From NCBI GenBank assembly GCA_949318235.1, contig OX439137.1:12582698-12646697 (forward strand): a stretch of DNA of 64,000 nucleotides. The letters run 5' to 3'. This document shows, one piece after another, positions 25,952 through 38,040 of this stretch. A program made the position numbers and the translations under genes. This DNA is from Ecdyonurus torrentis. Taxonomy: Eukaryota; Arthropoda; Insecta; Ephemeroptera; Heptageniidae. The first letter of the stretch is position 1; each line of letters starts with the position of its first letter. A model generated the notes under the pieces. The model ran no database searches, was not told the origin of the DNA, and worked only from the letters and a program-made list of their open reading frames with translations.

Positions 25952-26603
25952 ATCATAATAGTGCCCCCCCCTTTAATTATTTAGTAAAACAAATTTTAAA
26001 AGATTTTATTATTTGTTGCATCCAAGTCCAACAAATAAATTTCAAATAGTTGATGGATACTGCTTTTTATTATCGCCATCTACATACAAAGAAGAGAAAT
26101 AATTCCATTTAATAGTAAAGTTGCTGAAGTCTCAGCACTTGTATACAACTAGTTTTACAATCTTCAACTAAATGTGGAGGTAACTTTTAAAAATTTTACT
26201 TTAAATTTTCAGCGCTATACAGTATGGTCATGGCTTGACAAAATTAATATGCACAAATAATTTGTCAACAACCCTCCTCACTTTTTTTTATTTCCAAAAT
26301 TCCAAATAAGACTTCATGGCCTAGGTAATAGGCTGGCCCTTTTATCCGAGGACCTTTTTTTCTGCGGACCTTCTTCCATAGACATTCAATATTATTATAA
26401 TAGTTGCTTTATTATTATTATTATTATATTATTTTATTATTTAGCACCTCTTTCTTTTTTATCTTAATTTTCACATTTCAATGTAATTTGTGTTTCATCA
26501 GCATTACAAACTTAATAGATACTTTTTTCCTTCTTTTGTTATTATCACAATCCTGATGCTTTATTTATGCATTTCTATAATTATGGATTTCAAGTAAGAG
26601 CAC

Positions 26604-26635
<32 letters not shown>

Positions 26636-27799
26636 ATTTTTTGAAAATACATAGGCCTAATAATAATACATATTATTATGTAATAATAAAGCTACAATTT
26701 GTAAATAAAGATATAATACAAATACAGATTGTAAAAATATAAAACGAGGTAAACTAAGCTGACAGGTATGCCTTTTGTGAGAGAGTGAGAAATAATTTAA
26801 AATTAAATGTGTCAAATTAAAGGCGGCATCACATAATTTATGTTTAATTTTGACATATAGGCTGGATTTTTTTCTCTCACAGACATATGTCACTAACATC
26901 TAAATTCTCCCCCTTCCCTATCAATCTTTGAGTTATCAAGTATGTAACACAAAAAGTCAACTTTTTCAAAATTAATAAAATATTTCAAAATATTTATTTT
27001 TAATGATCCTATTAGTAAATGTATATAAATACGTTTTCTATAGTCTTAACAAGAATGACTCACAAGTGTAGCTCATACCTACCTCATAATATAATTCTTT
27101 AATATATGCTCATATATACTTAATGAGATTTGCAATATTAACACAAAAAATATTTCAGAAACTATTTTTAAAAACTTTTTTTTTTTTGCTGTTGTTTTAT
27201 GGCATATAAAAAAAATAATTAAATAATAAAAATATATAGCTATAAAAGAGAAGAACAAAACAAACATACATATATTATGTAGTATTATACCCATATAGTA
27301 GGCATTTCTTTATTTTTTAAAATCACATTTTCTTATATGTATAAATACAAATTTAAATAATAAAATATTAAAATATTTACAACTTTTAACAAAAACACAC
27401 ATCATCATTTTCTAACCCTGCATTTTTACACATACAAAGCAAAATCACACTCAAATTATAGGGCATAGTGTCACATCACAATAATATCAAAATGTATAAT
27501 AAAATGTTTTTTTTGTATTTTTGAGTAAATTTAATGTTGATATTTATTTAATTTTCAAGAATTCAAGAATTAAATATATTTTTTTAAATTATCCATAATC
27601 TTAAAACTTTCTTGGTCAGCATAGTTGATTCTTATGAATTCACTGTTTTTTTTTTAACAATTAAATTTTGTATGTGTGTGTGTGTGCTAAAAAGACAAAA
27701 AAAGTTTTAAAAAATACATTGGTGAATGGTTTACAAATATATCATGGTGAATTTCCACTGTCAAAATTTTTCCTGCTTTTTAAATAAAAATAAAATAAT

Positions 27800-27840
<41 letters not shown>

Positions 27841-27965
27841 GTAAAGGCAATTAGGGAGGGCAGGCAAAGGGAATATAATTATATCTGATCTGTTTGATAT
27901 TTATAGAGCAAAAAGGAAAACTTATATTACATTAAAATTAAACAGAAAATATAGAGGAAACCAAC

Positions 27966-28107
27966 AAGGGCCTTACTATAATGGGAGAGATTTCCCGTAT
28001 GATTTGGTGAAAAATCGATCTAATTTTCGTGCTAACCTTAGCAGTGCTAAGGAAATTGTTACCAAATTATAATGCATAAGAAAATTATCTATATGGCAAG
28101 GCCCGTG
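27966..28107. repeat. F11 short inverted-terminus element
   Basis: AAGGGCCTTACTATA at the left and TATGGCAAGGCCCGT at the right are imperfect inverted ends. Inside is a near-perfect palindrome CCTTAGCAGTGCTAAGG. Only one copy was seen, so it may be a fortuitous hairpin. Confidence 0.4.
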
Positions 28108-29620
28108 CTTCCCCCCCCCCCCTCTATTATTTTCTTTTAATTTTCTTTTATCAAATCTAACTGAAAAACTTTACATTCCATAATCATCTCTGAAACTGAA
28201 TATTATATACTTTAAATGTTTATGACGTTTATCTATTATGCAACAACAAAAATATTGTAAAAATATACAGTCAAAAGTGTGGTGGGGTCATACATAGTTG
28301 CTTGCAAAATGATTATTTATTTTTAAGATGTAACAAAAGTATTTTGATGCAAATGACAATTTGTATCGCTAAAAAAAAAGAAAAAGAGAAAAAAAAAAAA
28401 AAAAAAAAAAAGACAGAATAGGCCTATGCATATTGATATATTGATAGTTAAGAATTATCTGCGTATACAAAAGTTTAATAATTATATCTCATCAACTAAG
28501 AAAATATAGGCTATACTTTTATGCTCTAGTGTATAAACTAGTCTTTAATTGTGAAACTTATTTTTCTAAATAAGTGGGGAAAAAATAGTGCACTGCACAT
28601 CACAAATACAGGCAAGACATTTATTTTATTATAATACATGATTATGGGAAATATGGAATAATACGGTACATCCAAAAGTTAGTATGACAATACTGGGAAC
28701 TTTGTTTTGATTGAAACCACATTTCTGATAAGAAACAAAAAATTACAAAAAAAAAAAAAATAGTTATAAACAATTATAGGCATAACACATAGGTATATAA
28801 TTATGCATCTCATAAACATAATACATCACAATAAAAAGTAATTTTCAAGTCTGAAAATTAAAAAAAAAAAAAACAATTTAAGATGAGATTCTTCATAGAA
28901 AAGAAAGTTAAAATTTTAAAATACAGAATTGGTATTATATTTCATGAACCATTGATGAATGATCTCTTAATGAATACAAGTCAGTATATAACATGGGATT
29001 GTATTAATATAACTGGTGACCCTGTGTTGGGACATTGCTCTTGTTCATAGAATTATCTATCAAGCATTCAGAAACTTGGCATATATGTAGATGACTTCCT
29101 AATAAATATAATATGTTAAAAAAATAGAATACAAATAGAGTACATAGAAAGATTAGAGCACGTCATGTTATATTGAAAATAAATCAAATGTAAAAAATTC
29201 TCCAATTCATTATCATATCTGTACTAATAATTGTATTTGTTCCATATGTGGGTTGACATGTGATCAGTATCATCTCCTCACATATACCAAGAGGCAGTTA
29301 AGAATGGGCTATTATGCCGAGGGCAATGATCAGCATGTATAATGGTGTGGTTCTTTGGATATTATTATATGCACTGATTATGTATATGTCGATTGGTCTA
29401 TCAATTGAATATTTAGATGAATGTTGTACACACATTGTGTTTAACAAAAAAATTATACATACAAAGATAATGGAACACACCAGCAACAGCTTAGATACAT
29501 GCTGGATACATCATATATCTATGCTAGAAAATAGATACCATATCCTATTGTGTATAAATTAAGAGAAAAACGTTTACTTTTTTTTCATTTGTAGTTTCTA
29601 TGTACTATATTTGCTTACAT

Positions 29621-29626
29621 TTTATT
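29621..29626 (-). terminator. Candidate poly(A) signal for the XXYLT1-like gene
   Basis: TTTATT on the + strand, i.e. AATAAA on the - strand, is the first exact hexamer I noticed downstream of the stop at 30599. It would give a 3' UTR near 1 kb. An ATTAAA variant lies nearer at 30073-30078. Chance occurrence is likely in this composition. Confidence 0.2.
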
Positions 29627-30014
29627 TTTTTAACATCCAATATTCAGCCTCATTGTCATACATACAATTTCAATTTTGCTTTAATTGTTGCAAAAATAGT
29701 GATTACAATGCTTTTCTTATAAACACAATTTAGATGATCAATTACATATTTGTCACAATAAAAAGTATAATTTTGAAAACAATATATGAGTAGTATGCTT
29801 TAAAGTGTTATCGTTATCACGTACTGATTTTTTTGGTAAAACAATTTCAAAAACAAAATCCAGAGCTAATATGTTTGAATGGGTTGAATTTTTATATGAA
29901 AAATTTGGAATATGTGAAACCACCTTTACCTATGCTATAGAGCATGTATGTCCCAAGTACATATAGGAAACCAGTTACTCATCATAATTTCTGCTTTTTT
30001 AAAAATCATATTAA

Positions 30015-30142
30015 GGTGCACTCACATTTTTTTTTCTAAACATGCACATAAAATAAGTGTTCCTATTTATAAAACAATGCTATTTAATGATTCACTGCAT
30101 AAAGTTTCAGAAATTTCAATTTTGAATGCATGAATGCAACTT
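30015..30142. repeat. F10-like fold-back in the probable XXYLT1 3' UTR
   Basis: GGTGCACTCACAT after TTAA at 30011-30014 and ATGAATGCAACTTTAG at the right resemble the 52053-52168 ends. The interior is different, so membership is tentative. Confidence 0.35.
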
Positions 30143-30598
30143 TAGAAGGTTGGCAAAAAGGGGTTTACTACAAAAATAAACAAATTCAGAGCCCAACAAT
30201 ATTAACAAAGTGCCAACAACATTTTAGCAGACAACTTTGTGTTACTGGCTCCCTAATGGAGGTATGAAACAGCTATAAACTCAAGATAAAATTGTTTCTC
30301 TAGGTTAAAATTTTTAATGTACAAAACTTATACTGAGCCTCAAACCTTAATTGATTTACTGAAATTGAAACAATTTAGATGAGAAGAAAATAATTTATAA
30401 CCAAATTGCTCTATATTCTGGAAAACAATAGCATTTTGCCATTAAAAGTTTAAGCTATACTAAAAATGTCAACATTAAGAAAAAATTGCAACTCGAGTAA
30501 TAGCCGTTCCATATTGCCCCATACAAAAGCTTGTTTAATTAATATAGTAGCTAAGTTGTCTGTTAATTAGTATTAGGGCTTTGAGTCTGTTTAGTTTT

Positions 30599-31285
30599 TC
30601 AAATTTTCTCTTCAGGTATTTTGACACCACCATTCCCATGTAATAATTTGACATCAGAATTACAATTATGATACAAATCAAATAAACGATGATCTTTCAT
30701 AGCTTGATCTAATTGTACATTCCAACCACAATCTAAAGTTCTAACCCATGTAGGATTAGCAGCGGCTAATAATGTAAACAAATCTTGATCCCCAACTTTA
30801 GCACCTCTATAATTACCATATTGTTGACATAAATTAAATAATGCATTATCACTATCTAATAATTCATTATATTCACTATTTCTTCTCATATTACCTAAAT
30901 GAAATAATACAATACCAGAATTTAAACCTGGAAAAGAATTATATAAACCTAATTTACTATTTTTATTTATTTCATTACGATATTTAGAAAATGGTTCATA
31001 ATATAATGGTGACATTTCTGGTGCTAATGCCATTAATTCGGATGGATCAAAAGTATTAAATTCTTTATATAATTCAGCAACGTCTGTTTTAAATCTTAGA
31101 TCTGCATCTATGACTAATAGTCTTGATGTTGATGGTGATAGGATGCGATGATAAAGTGGTGCTACGTGGAAGAGGTCGTGCCTGTATTTACTGTTGGGGT
31201 CTTCGTTTGGTGCGAATAGTTGTTTGAGACGAAAGATTACGTTGGATACGTTATGGGTTGCAGCATCGAGATCAACATAGTCCAC
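30599..31285 (-). CDS. XXYLT1: Xyloside alpha-1,3-xylosyltransferase (XXYLT1-like, GT8), last coding exon, 228 aa
   Basis: XXYLT1 is an ER type II GT8 enzyme that adds the terminal xylose to Xyl-Glc on O-glucosylated EGF repeats such as those of Notch. Read on the - strand, the exon starts after a pyrimidine-rich acceptor ending TTTTATTTTTAG and opens with GTG GAC TAT (Val-Asp-Tyr), so it is internal and the GTG is not a start codon. Landmarks: HDLFHVAPLYHR (36-47), the Mn/UDP-binding DxD at D60-A61-D62 (LLVIDADLRF), PGLNSGIVLF, KVGDQDLFTLL, LDCGWNVQLDQ, and the GT8 HGN at 216-218 near the C-terminus, then TGA. Mammalian XXYLT1 is about 390 residues, so roughly the N-terminal 40 percent (anchor, stem, start of the Rossmann fold) is on missing exons at higher coordinates. 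Composition changes sharply within the exon (see findings). GXYLT-type GT8 is the alternative; the QDLFTLL/LDCGWN context favours XXYLT1. Confidence 0.88.
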   Translation of the reverse strand: MDYVDLDAATHNVSNVIFRLKQLFAPNEDPNSKYRHDLFHVAPLYHRILSPSTSRLLVIDADLRFKTDVAELYKEFNTFDPSELMALAPEMSPLYYEPFSKYRNEINKNSKLGLYNSFPGLNSGIVLFHLGNMRRNSEYNELLDSDNALFNLCQQYGNYRGAKVGDQDLFTLLAAANPTWVRTLDCGWNVQLDQAMKDHRLFDLYHNCNSDVKLLHGNGGVKIPEEKI

Positions 31286-31714
31286 CTAAAAATAAAAAAA
31301 GTGGATTAGTACATTGGTCATTGAAATAAATAATAATAATACAAACTATAACTACTAAAAATAATTATGGCACACTATATAATATATTATACTAATACTA
31401 TACATTACTCATACACACATTACCACACTTGTATATGTATTAGACATAATGACATAATTATGTCTTAGTTTCAATATATTATGTTTTAAATATTATCTAG
31501 CAATCTATGTTAGAAATTTGGTACCATCTCCCAGCAATCTACAAATTATAGTGAATCTTTGCGTTTAATATATTTACAATTCAAGATGCTCTAATTGTCG
31601 TTCTACTATTTTCTTTCATATTAATTTATTTAACTTTAATATATTTTTAAAGAATACTTTTAATTTATAATAAAACATGTTAAAATTGGTTAAAAATGTT
31701 AATAATAATAAATA

Positions 31715-31752
<38 letters not shown>

Positions 31753-32335
31753 GAAACGAAACGAAACCAGAGCTTAAATAATAGATAAAATAAAATTTAA
31801 TATGCACAGAAAGAATGAATTAAGTAATTTATACTGCATTTATGTTATTTTAGCATCAATAATGTTTGCTTAGAACAATTAGAATTATATGTTGTAGAAC
31901 ATACTATTTATGCTCTTTAACATATTTATTAATGCAGTTTACCATATACACTGAATTGAATAAATTTTGTTAAAATAGAGCTAAAATAATTATTACGTAT
32001 TTATTTTTTGTCCGTGTGTATAATGGTTATGTAATTAAATTACTTTTCAACTAACAAAGCTGATATTTAAATTTTTCGTTACAGTAATAAATACGTGTTT
32101 CACCCTTTCAACAGAATAAAAGCGCCGGTGTTTTAAAAAATAAATCGTAATTAAATGCGGAAGTCAATCGAACACACATTTGTCACAGCTTTCTCTCATA
32201 AGATTTTATAGATTAAAATTGAATAATTTTTCTTTAATTGTGTGATGTGTGAGTATTAATACTTTAATTGTAACTATAAAAGTTGAATTTTTCCCATTGT
32301 CTCTTGAGAATAGAATTTGATTAATATAACACGTA

Positions 32336-32622
32336 CTCTGAACAATGGTGCATTACTTTAGTAACGACTCCTAACTTATTTAAGATAATCACTAAGTTAT
32401 TATGAGTGGCTAAAATGATGCATTTTAGCAAGTTAATTTAACTTAGCTATTTTAACTTAAAATAGCCTATTTATTTTTAAAAAGCTTAAAACAAGTTAAA
32501 TTAGCTATTTTTAATAAATTGCTAAAATGCATTATTTTTAGCTACTCATAATAACTTAAAAGTGATTATCTTAAATAAGTTATTATTCGTAACTAAAGTA
32601 TAATGCACTAATTTTTAGAGTG
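32336..32622. mobile_element. F4 fold-back MITE copy A (TA target)
   Basis: Near-palindromic. Left: ATGGTGCATTACTTTAGTAA, then CTTATTTAAGATAATCACT; the right half repeats these in inverse, ending TAATGCACTAATTTTTAGAG and TG before TA. The inner parts are also self-complementary (AGCTATTTTAACTTAAAATA). Confidence 0.82.
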
Positions 32623-33506
32623 TAATAATAAAATAATAAAAACCACTTATATCTCAAAAAAATTATAAATAAATGTCGGTACACTGTAGAACTTGGCGGA
32701 ATTGTGTTAGAAACAATGTGAAATTTATTTGTAAAATAAAAATGAGGGAAAATAAATAAATATATAAATATTAAGAGTTAAACATAAATAAATATTCTAC
32801 TATATAAACACAAAAGTAATTGTTGAATCATATAAACAGTCACCTCACACGATTAGTAATTCTAAGTTAATCCACCACATAAATATAATTATTCAATAAC
32901 TTCAAATATTAAATTACCTCATGTTTAAGTAAAAAATCAGTAGATAATTATATAATTTCACTCGTGTCTTCTAAAAAAAACGTCGATTTTATTACATAAT
33001 TATGCAATAAATATTGAGTTATATATTCACGAAATTTACTCAGTGTAATAATAATTAAACAACTTTCATATGTGTTCAATTTTTACTTTGCCTTACAGCG
33101 AATTCACATCATGAAATAAAGCTATATTGTGTCATGAAACATTTTAGGATTGAAAAACATTTCACGAAGCATTTATGTATCAAATTTATACAGTATGTCA
33201 ACATGCATACATTTGTTGTTGTTGTTGTTGTATGAACTAGCCTTTACCTCGTCTACATATTATTTAAAAATTGTAGCAGTCATGACAAATTTTTAATATA
33301 TTTAATTTTGTATGGTAATATTTTCTCTTTAATTGTCGATTATAATAAAAAAAATAACAATACAAAATTAAAACATTAAGAAAGCTGAACATATACATTA
33401 AAAAAGTACTTGAATTAAAATGCAATAATTTTAGCAAACTATAACAATTTAATGGGGAGCGTGTAATTCAGTAAAAATTCATTCCCAAATTTCTAAATTA
33501 TATTTT

Positions 33507-33652
33507 GTACCGTCATTTTACTTCAAAATGATTTTGGCTTATGGTCATACCAATGCAATCAGATGGAGATTTCGGTTGACGCAAAACTCCATTTAAATAC
33601 ATGTTCCCATAGAAATGCCAATATAAATTCATTTTATGTAAAATGACCGTAC
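33507..33652. mobile_element. F6 small palindromic element, copy A
   Basis: GTACCGTCATTTTAC at the left and GTAAAATGACCGTAC at the right are inverted repeats. The interior (CAATGCAATCAGATGGAGAT, TTGACGCAAAACTCC) recurs in copy B. A diverged inverted partner of the interior follows at 33684-33770. Confidence 0.7.
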
Positions 33653-33683
33653 AGTTTTTTTTTCATACAAACTTAAATTCTAT

Positions 33684-33770
33684 TAACATAATATGGAAAT
33701 GACATGCATTTAAATGGAAGTTTTGCTTTAACTGAAATCTCCATGTCATCGCATTGTATGGCGATAAACA
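33684..33770 (-). repeat. F6 partial copy, inverted next to copy A
   Basis: ATGCATTTAAATGGAAGTTT then ACTGAAATCTCCATGTCATC is the reverse of the copy A interior with substitutions. Together with copy A it forms a longer imperfect fold-back. Confidence 0.55.
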
Positions 33771-33810
33771 AATTAGAATTAAAATGTTTTATGAAAAATA
33801 TTGTAAGATC

Positions 33811-33876
33811 AAAAAAGAAAAGGAAAGAAAAGAAAAGAAAAGAAAAGAAAAGGAAAGAAAAGAAAAGAAAAGGAAA
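33811..33876. repeat. AAAAG-type pentanucleotide array
   Basis: AAAAG/AAAGG units, purine-only on the + strand. Chance frames of Lys-Arg-Glu or Phe-Leu-Ser run through it. Confidence 0.95.
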
Positions 33877-34618
33877 TATAATATAAACAAACACATAAAG
33901 AAGCTTTTTTAAGCACAAATTAAAAACACGGAAGGAAAAAAATTAAATAAATTATCGCATCATTTCATAGTACAAAAGAAGAAGAAAAAATCTCTTGACG
34001 ATCGATAAATAGTTCTGAAAAGTTTGTCTACAATTTAATACACTTCATTTAAAAAACTAAGGATAAAATAATATAAAAGTTAACATGTGCTTTACAGACT
34101 TACAATAATAAATTATGTGATGGTGTAAATATGCAATGCATGTATGTGAAGTGTACAGTACACAAACAAACAGACATTTTTACTGGAGACAAAGTGTACT
34201 GTACATATTAATTATTACGTCACGAAGTCTTTTTACGTCAAAAAAAATTTTGTCACGTCAATAATATAAAATTATTTACATTAAAAAAATATTGTACGTA
34301 TTTTTTCATTTTTCTCTCTCAAGGATAACATGATAATTAAAAGATTAAGTTATATTATATACGTTCATGCATATTACATTTTTGTGCAATTTCTTATTCT
34401 TATCGCTAAATAATGATAATAAATTCTGATGGTTGTTTTATAATTTTGCGCAGCTTTTTATTGTAATTTAGTGATAAAAGGTTATTATTAAAATTTAAAT
34501 TATAAGCAAGCACACAAGAAAACACGTATACAGATAAAACGTTGGAAGAAAAAAATCTAGTGGAGAAAAAATTAGTCACATGAAAGTATTTGGTATGTCT
34601 AAATAAGATGTATCTTAA

Positions 34619-34928
34619 AGGAATAGAACACCCTGAATAAAAAACTTGTCTGATATCCCATAACGTACCTAAATATCAACGTTTATTTGGCTGAAGTCAT
34701 TGATTTCGAATTTATTTGCCATTTTCAAAATGACAGATGCGGGTTTATGACGTCACAGCTCACTGGTCCACGCACGCAGTAAAAAACGAGCTGTGACGTC
34801 GTAAACCCGCATCTGCCATTTCGTGAATAGTAAATAAATTAGAAATCAATGACTCCAGCCAATTCAACGTTGATATTTAGGTATGTTGGGATATTAGAGA
34901 AGTTTTTTGTTCAAGGTGTTCTACGCAT
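34619..34928. mobile_element. F3 fold-back MITE copy A (TTAA target)
   Basis: The two halves are inverted copies over almost the full length, from AGGAATAGAACACC at the left to GGTGTTCTACGCAT at the right, with a short centre near 34770. Flanked by TTAA (34615-34618, 34929-34932). The arms carry TGACGTCA (34748-34755) and its variant TGACGTCG. Transcribed, it would form a ~140-bp hairpin. Confidence 0.88.
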
Positions 34929-34932
34929 TTAA

Positions 34933-35039
34933 AGGCGTAGAACACCTTGAACAAAAATCTTCTCTAATATCCTAACACTCCAGCCAAATCAAGAAAAGTT
35001 TTTTGTTCAACGCCGTGTTCTATATTATATTATATGCCT
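34933..35039. mobile_element. F3 deletion derivative, head-to-tail with copy A
   Basis: Starts AGGCGTAGAACACCTTGAAC immediately after the shared TTAA and keeps only the outer parts of both arms. It ends in a decayed GTGTTCTA...GCCT before TTAA (35040-35043). About 107 bp. Confidence 0.75.
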
Positions 35040-35643
35040 TTAAAAATATAGCTCTAATTGTCCATAAAAATAGTACGTGGTATTTTAACCATTCAAATAT
35101 TATTGAAAATAGTTTGGTGTATTCAATATTTGCACTAATATGCATTAAATTTGCTGACATGGAAACTAAATGGTTTGAAATGCGAAAGTTATATGAAATA
35201 AATTTCCCTGCAAATAATTGAATACTGTTGCTTATGAATTCTTTATCATTTTTTAAAATGAAATTTCATTTTTTTTTTCTTTCCAAAATTTTAATTGAAT
35301 TTATGAGGCGATGAATTCTTTATCAAATAAAAAAACAAATCTGTTTCACATAAAACAATACAAATTCCTTTTTTTAAAAATGTATATATTATATTATATA
35401 CTAACAATATAAACAACAAAAAGAGAGCACAAAACCCACATTGTAGTATAAACAAAATAAGACTTACAAATATAAACATTTAAAGAGATGATCAAAATAA
35501 CAAAAAAATAAAAGAAGAAAGTTAATGTGATGGGAATTTAATTTCTTAGTTCATTTTAGCCATCATAATATATTGCAAAGTAACTTTACTTCACACCAGT
35601 TTAGATAATAATAAACTGTCATTATAAGTAATAAAATACTTAA

Positions 35644-35980
35644 AGCCATAGACCACATAAAACAGCATGTGCTTTTTAATGAATAAACACGAAATGAGAT
35701 CTTCAAAACTCATGTCAATTTTTACCAGAATGTTAATGCAGCGCCCCACGAGAGAGCGTAAAAAGACTGTAAAGTATGCATTTTGCGTGAAAATTCATGT
35801 TTATGACGTCAGAAACATGCAAAAATTAGTATGAAAATGTTATGGGGGTTGCATAAATCGAATTTTCTGATCACTGCTACTGGGCTACTGTTGGGTTTTA
35901 AGACAAACTAATGTTATTTATGGAAATCCCACCAAGAGTTTTGTAATATAAATGCTTATGTTTTTCTCCGGTCTATTCCA
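35644..35980 (-). mobile_element. F2 MITE copy A (TTAA target)
   Basis: It matches the 58739-59073 copy along its whole length in reverse orientation. It is flanked by TTAA at 35640-35643 and 35981-35984. Ends are AGCCATAGACCACATAAAAC and, on the complement, GGAATAGACCGGAGAAAAAC. TGACGTCA at 35804-35811. Confidence 0.88.
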
Positions 35981-37040
35981 TTAACATTTTTTGAAATTTC
36001 AAAAGCAATGGACTATAAATGACTGATATTTCCTGAAACCACGATAAAAAAAAGGGGGAAAAAATAGTTGTTTACATTACGTAGTTAGCGCACCTGTTCG
36101 TTACAGTTGTAAATTGATCTGTTAATGGATAGTTTATGTAGTATGTATAATTTTTTGTTACTTTTTTTTTTACATGAATCAATTTATAAACAATTTACTT
36201 ACTCACTCCGCATTAACTTTTTATTATTATTATTATTTAACATTATTTAAACACGCTAAATAGTTATGAGGAAAGACGGATGATTTAAACAAAAGTTTCG
36301 AAGAACTTGTTTATTTTCAAATTATCAAATTTTTACACCTTTAAAGTATACTCAGTACCTATAATAATATATGGGATTTTCAAAGTTGAAGTAACTGTTA
36401 AATAATATATTTTGCATAGAATTTGCGCTGCGTCAATGTATATTTTCCACGTATATAATTTTACTTTACGATTCAAAAGTGAATTATTTACAATATTTAA
36501 TATTTACAAAAAAAAAAAAAAAAAAAAAAAATTGCAACGTATTTGATTTGATATTGTCTTATTCTCACGGAACATCGCTATTTTTTTCTGCAAAATAAAT
36601 ATTTATAAAAAAAAGTGAGAAAAAAAACACACACACAACTTTTCTGGTGTATTATAAATTATAATTACTATTTACAATGAGATAACCACCTCTAATGACA
36701 TAAGAGTGTCCAAGGTTTCTAATATCAATGTTATATTTGAACATCAAGGTTAAAATTTTAACGATTTTTTTTTTATATATAAGGTTTCTCTTACATACTA
36801 TTTTTAGATACGTCTCTATACTTATATATCTTTGAAAATCACTTTTGTATATAAGAGAGACACAAGTATTATATAAATTTAGAATACGTGGAACAAAAAT
36901 AGAGTGCATTTTGTAAAAGAAGGCAAAAGCGTCAATGCCATGGAATATAAATAAAATACATGCAGCACACAACTATTTTGTGCCTCTCTTTTCTACATAA
37001 AAATTATCAGCAAAGTAACAAGATTCATATAATATGCAAA

Positions 37041-37284
37041 AGCTGATTTTTAGTATGGAAGTTTTTGGTTTAAAAACATTCTTTAAAATTTTCCTATGTC
37101 TTAAAACACACACGTAAAATAATGTCTAGTATATTCCTCATTTAAATTACTCCGGTATCAGTGTAGTAGTTTTCTCAAAAAATTGCAAAAAAAAAAAAAA
37201 AAAAAAAAAAAACAAACAAACAAAAAAAACGTGTTTCTACCCCATAAGCGTAATTAGGGGAAACTTAGCTTTTCCCGCGCGCAA
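37041..37284 (-). repeat. F7 dispersed repeat, copy B (inverted)
   Basis: The complement reads GCGCGCGGGAAAAGCTAAG, TTACGCTTATGGGG, a T-run, GAGAAAACTACTACACTGAT and ACCGGAGTAATTTAAATGAG, collinear with copy A at 1684. Confidence 0.65.
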
Positions 37285-37708
37285 TACCGATAAGCTCCAT
37301 TGTTAATTTTCATTATATGAATTCATTCATAATGAGGCTTATGCGTGGAGTGTGCTAGATTCAATTACATAGACATAATACGTCTATATTATGGTCAATT
37401 GGATAGCAGATGAAAATTGGCTCTCTATTTTCCTACGCTTTACAGAATTGTGGGACCATATTTTTAGTATAATATTTTTTGGGAGAATATTGCACAGATG
37501 CAGGAAAACAAAAAACAAAAAATACTATATAAGTATTTTCAGCAATTAATAAATCCATTTAAGTACCTTTTCATTACTTGCATTCAATTGTAATGTAATG
37601 CTAATAACAACAAGTCACATTTGTAACTGATATACTGTAATACAATCGGGTTAAATTGTGAGGCTGTATGCCTGATTTCACCAAGTAATAGTCGTTAATT
37701 ATCATTAA

Positions 37709-38040
37709 AGGCGTAGAACACGTTGAACAAAAAAAAAAAAAAAAAAAAAACTGCATATAATATCCTAACATACCGGATTATCAACGTTGATTTGGCCGGA
37801 ATCATTGATTTCTAATTTATTTTCCATTCAATAAATGGTGCGTGCGGATTCTAACGTCACAGCTTGCCTGGTCCACGAGCGCGTAAAACAAGTGAGCTGT
37901 GACGTCACATTCCGCACCCGCTTTTTTATGAATGCAAAATAAATTAAAAATCAATGACTTTGGACAAATCAACATTGATATTCCAGTATGTTAGGATATG
38001 ATATTAGGTAAGTTTTTTGGTCATAGAGTGTTCTACGCCT
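37709..38040. mobile_element. F3 fold-back MITE copy B (TTAA target)
   Basis: Arms from AGGCGTAGAACACGTTGAAC to GAGTGTTCTACGCCT, inverted over most of their length, with a GTCACAGCT/AGCTGTGACGTCAC centre (TGACGTCA at 37900-37907). TTAA on both sides (37705-37708, 38041-38044). An A-run has expanded in the left arm. Confidence 0.87.

Larger units (their letters stand above)
25407..30598. other. Convergent intergenic region, right part
   Basis: After the TA-bounded elements there are small fold-backs at 25845-25951 and 27966-28107, A-runs near 26606, 27803 and 28390, and a C-run at 28111-28122. From about 28130 to 30598 dinucleotide arrays are absent and the sequence looks unique. It probably contains the long 3' UTR of the XXYLT1-like gene. 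Overlapping opposite-strand frames at 29298-29562 have no recognisable content. Confidence 0.5.
31286..34614 (-). other. Intron or upstream flank of the XXYLT1-like gene
   Basis: It starts with the intron end (acceptor read on the - strand). Contents: A32 near 31720, F4 fold-back at 32336-32622, F6 copies at 33507-33770, an AAAAG-type array at 33811-33876, and three ACGTCA motifs at 34215-34262. No exon was recognised. Confidence 0.6.
35044..37704. other. Repeat-rich non-coding stretch
   Basis: It contains the F2 element at 35644-35980, an A24 run near 36508 and an inverted F7 copy at 37041-37284. A 106-codon frame on the - strand (36652-36972) shows no family motif and AT-driven codons, so I do not call it. 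Confidence 0.6.

Noticed and set aside
29298..29562. Overlapping opposite-strand ORFs of 62 and 82 codons
   Set aside because: There is no family resemblance; they overlap antisense and lie in the likely 3' UTR or flank of the XXYLT1-like gene.
36652..36972. 106-codon - strand ORF, considered as an upstream XXYLT1 exon
   Set aside because: No GT8 motif or hydrophobic anchor plus stem pattern fits, and codons follow the local AT bias.
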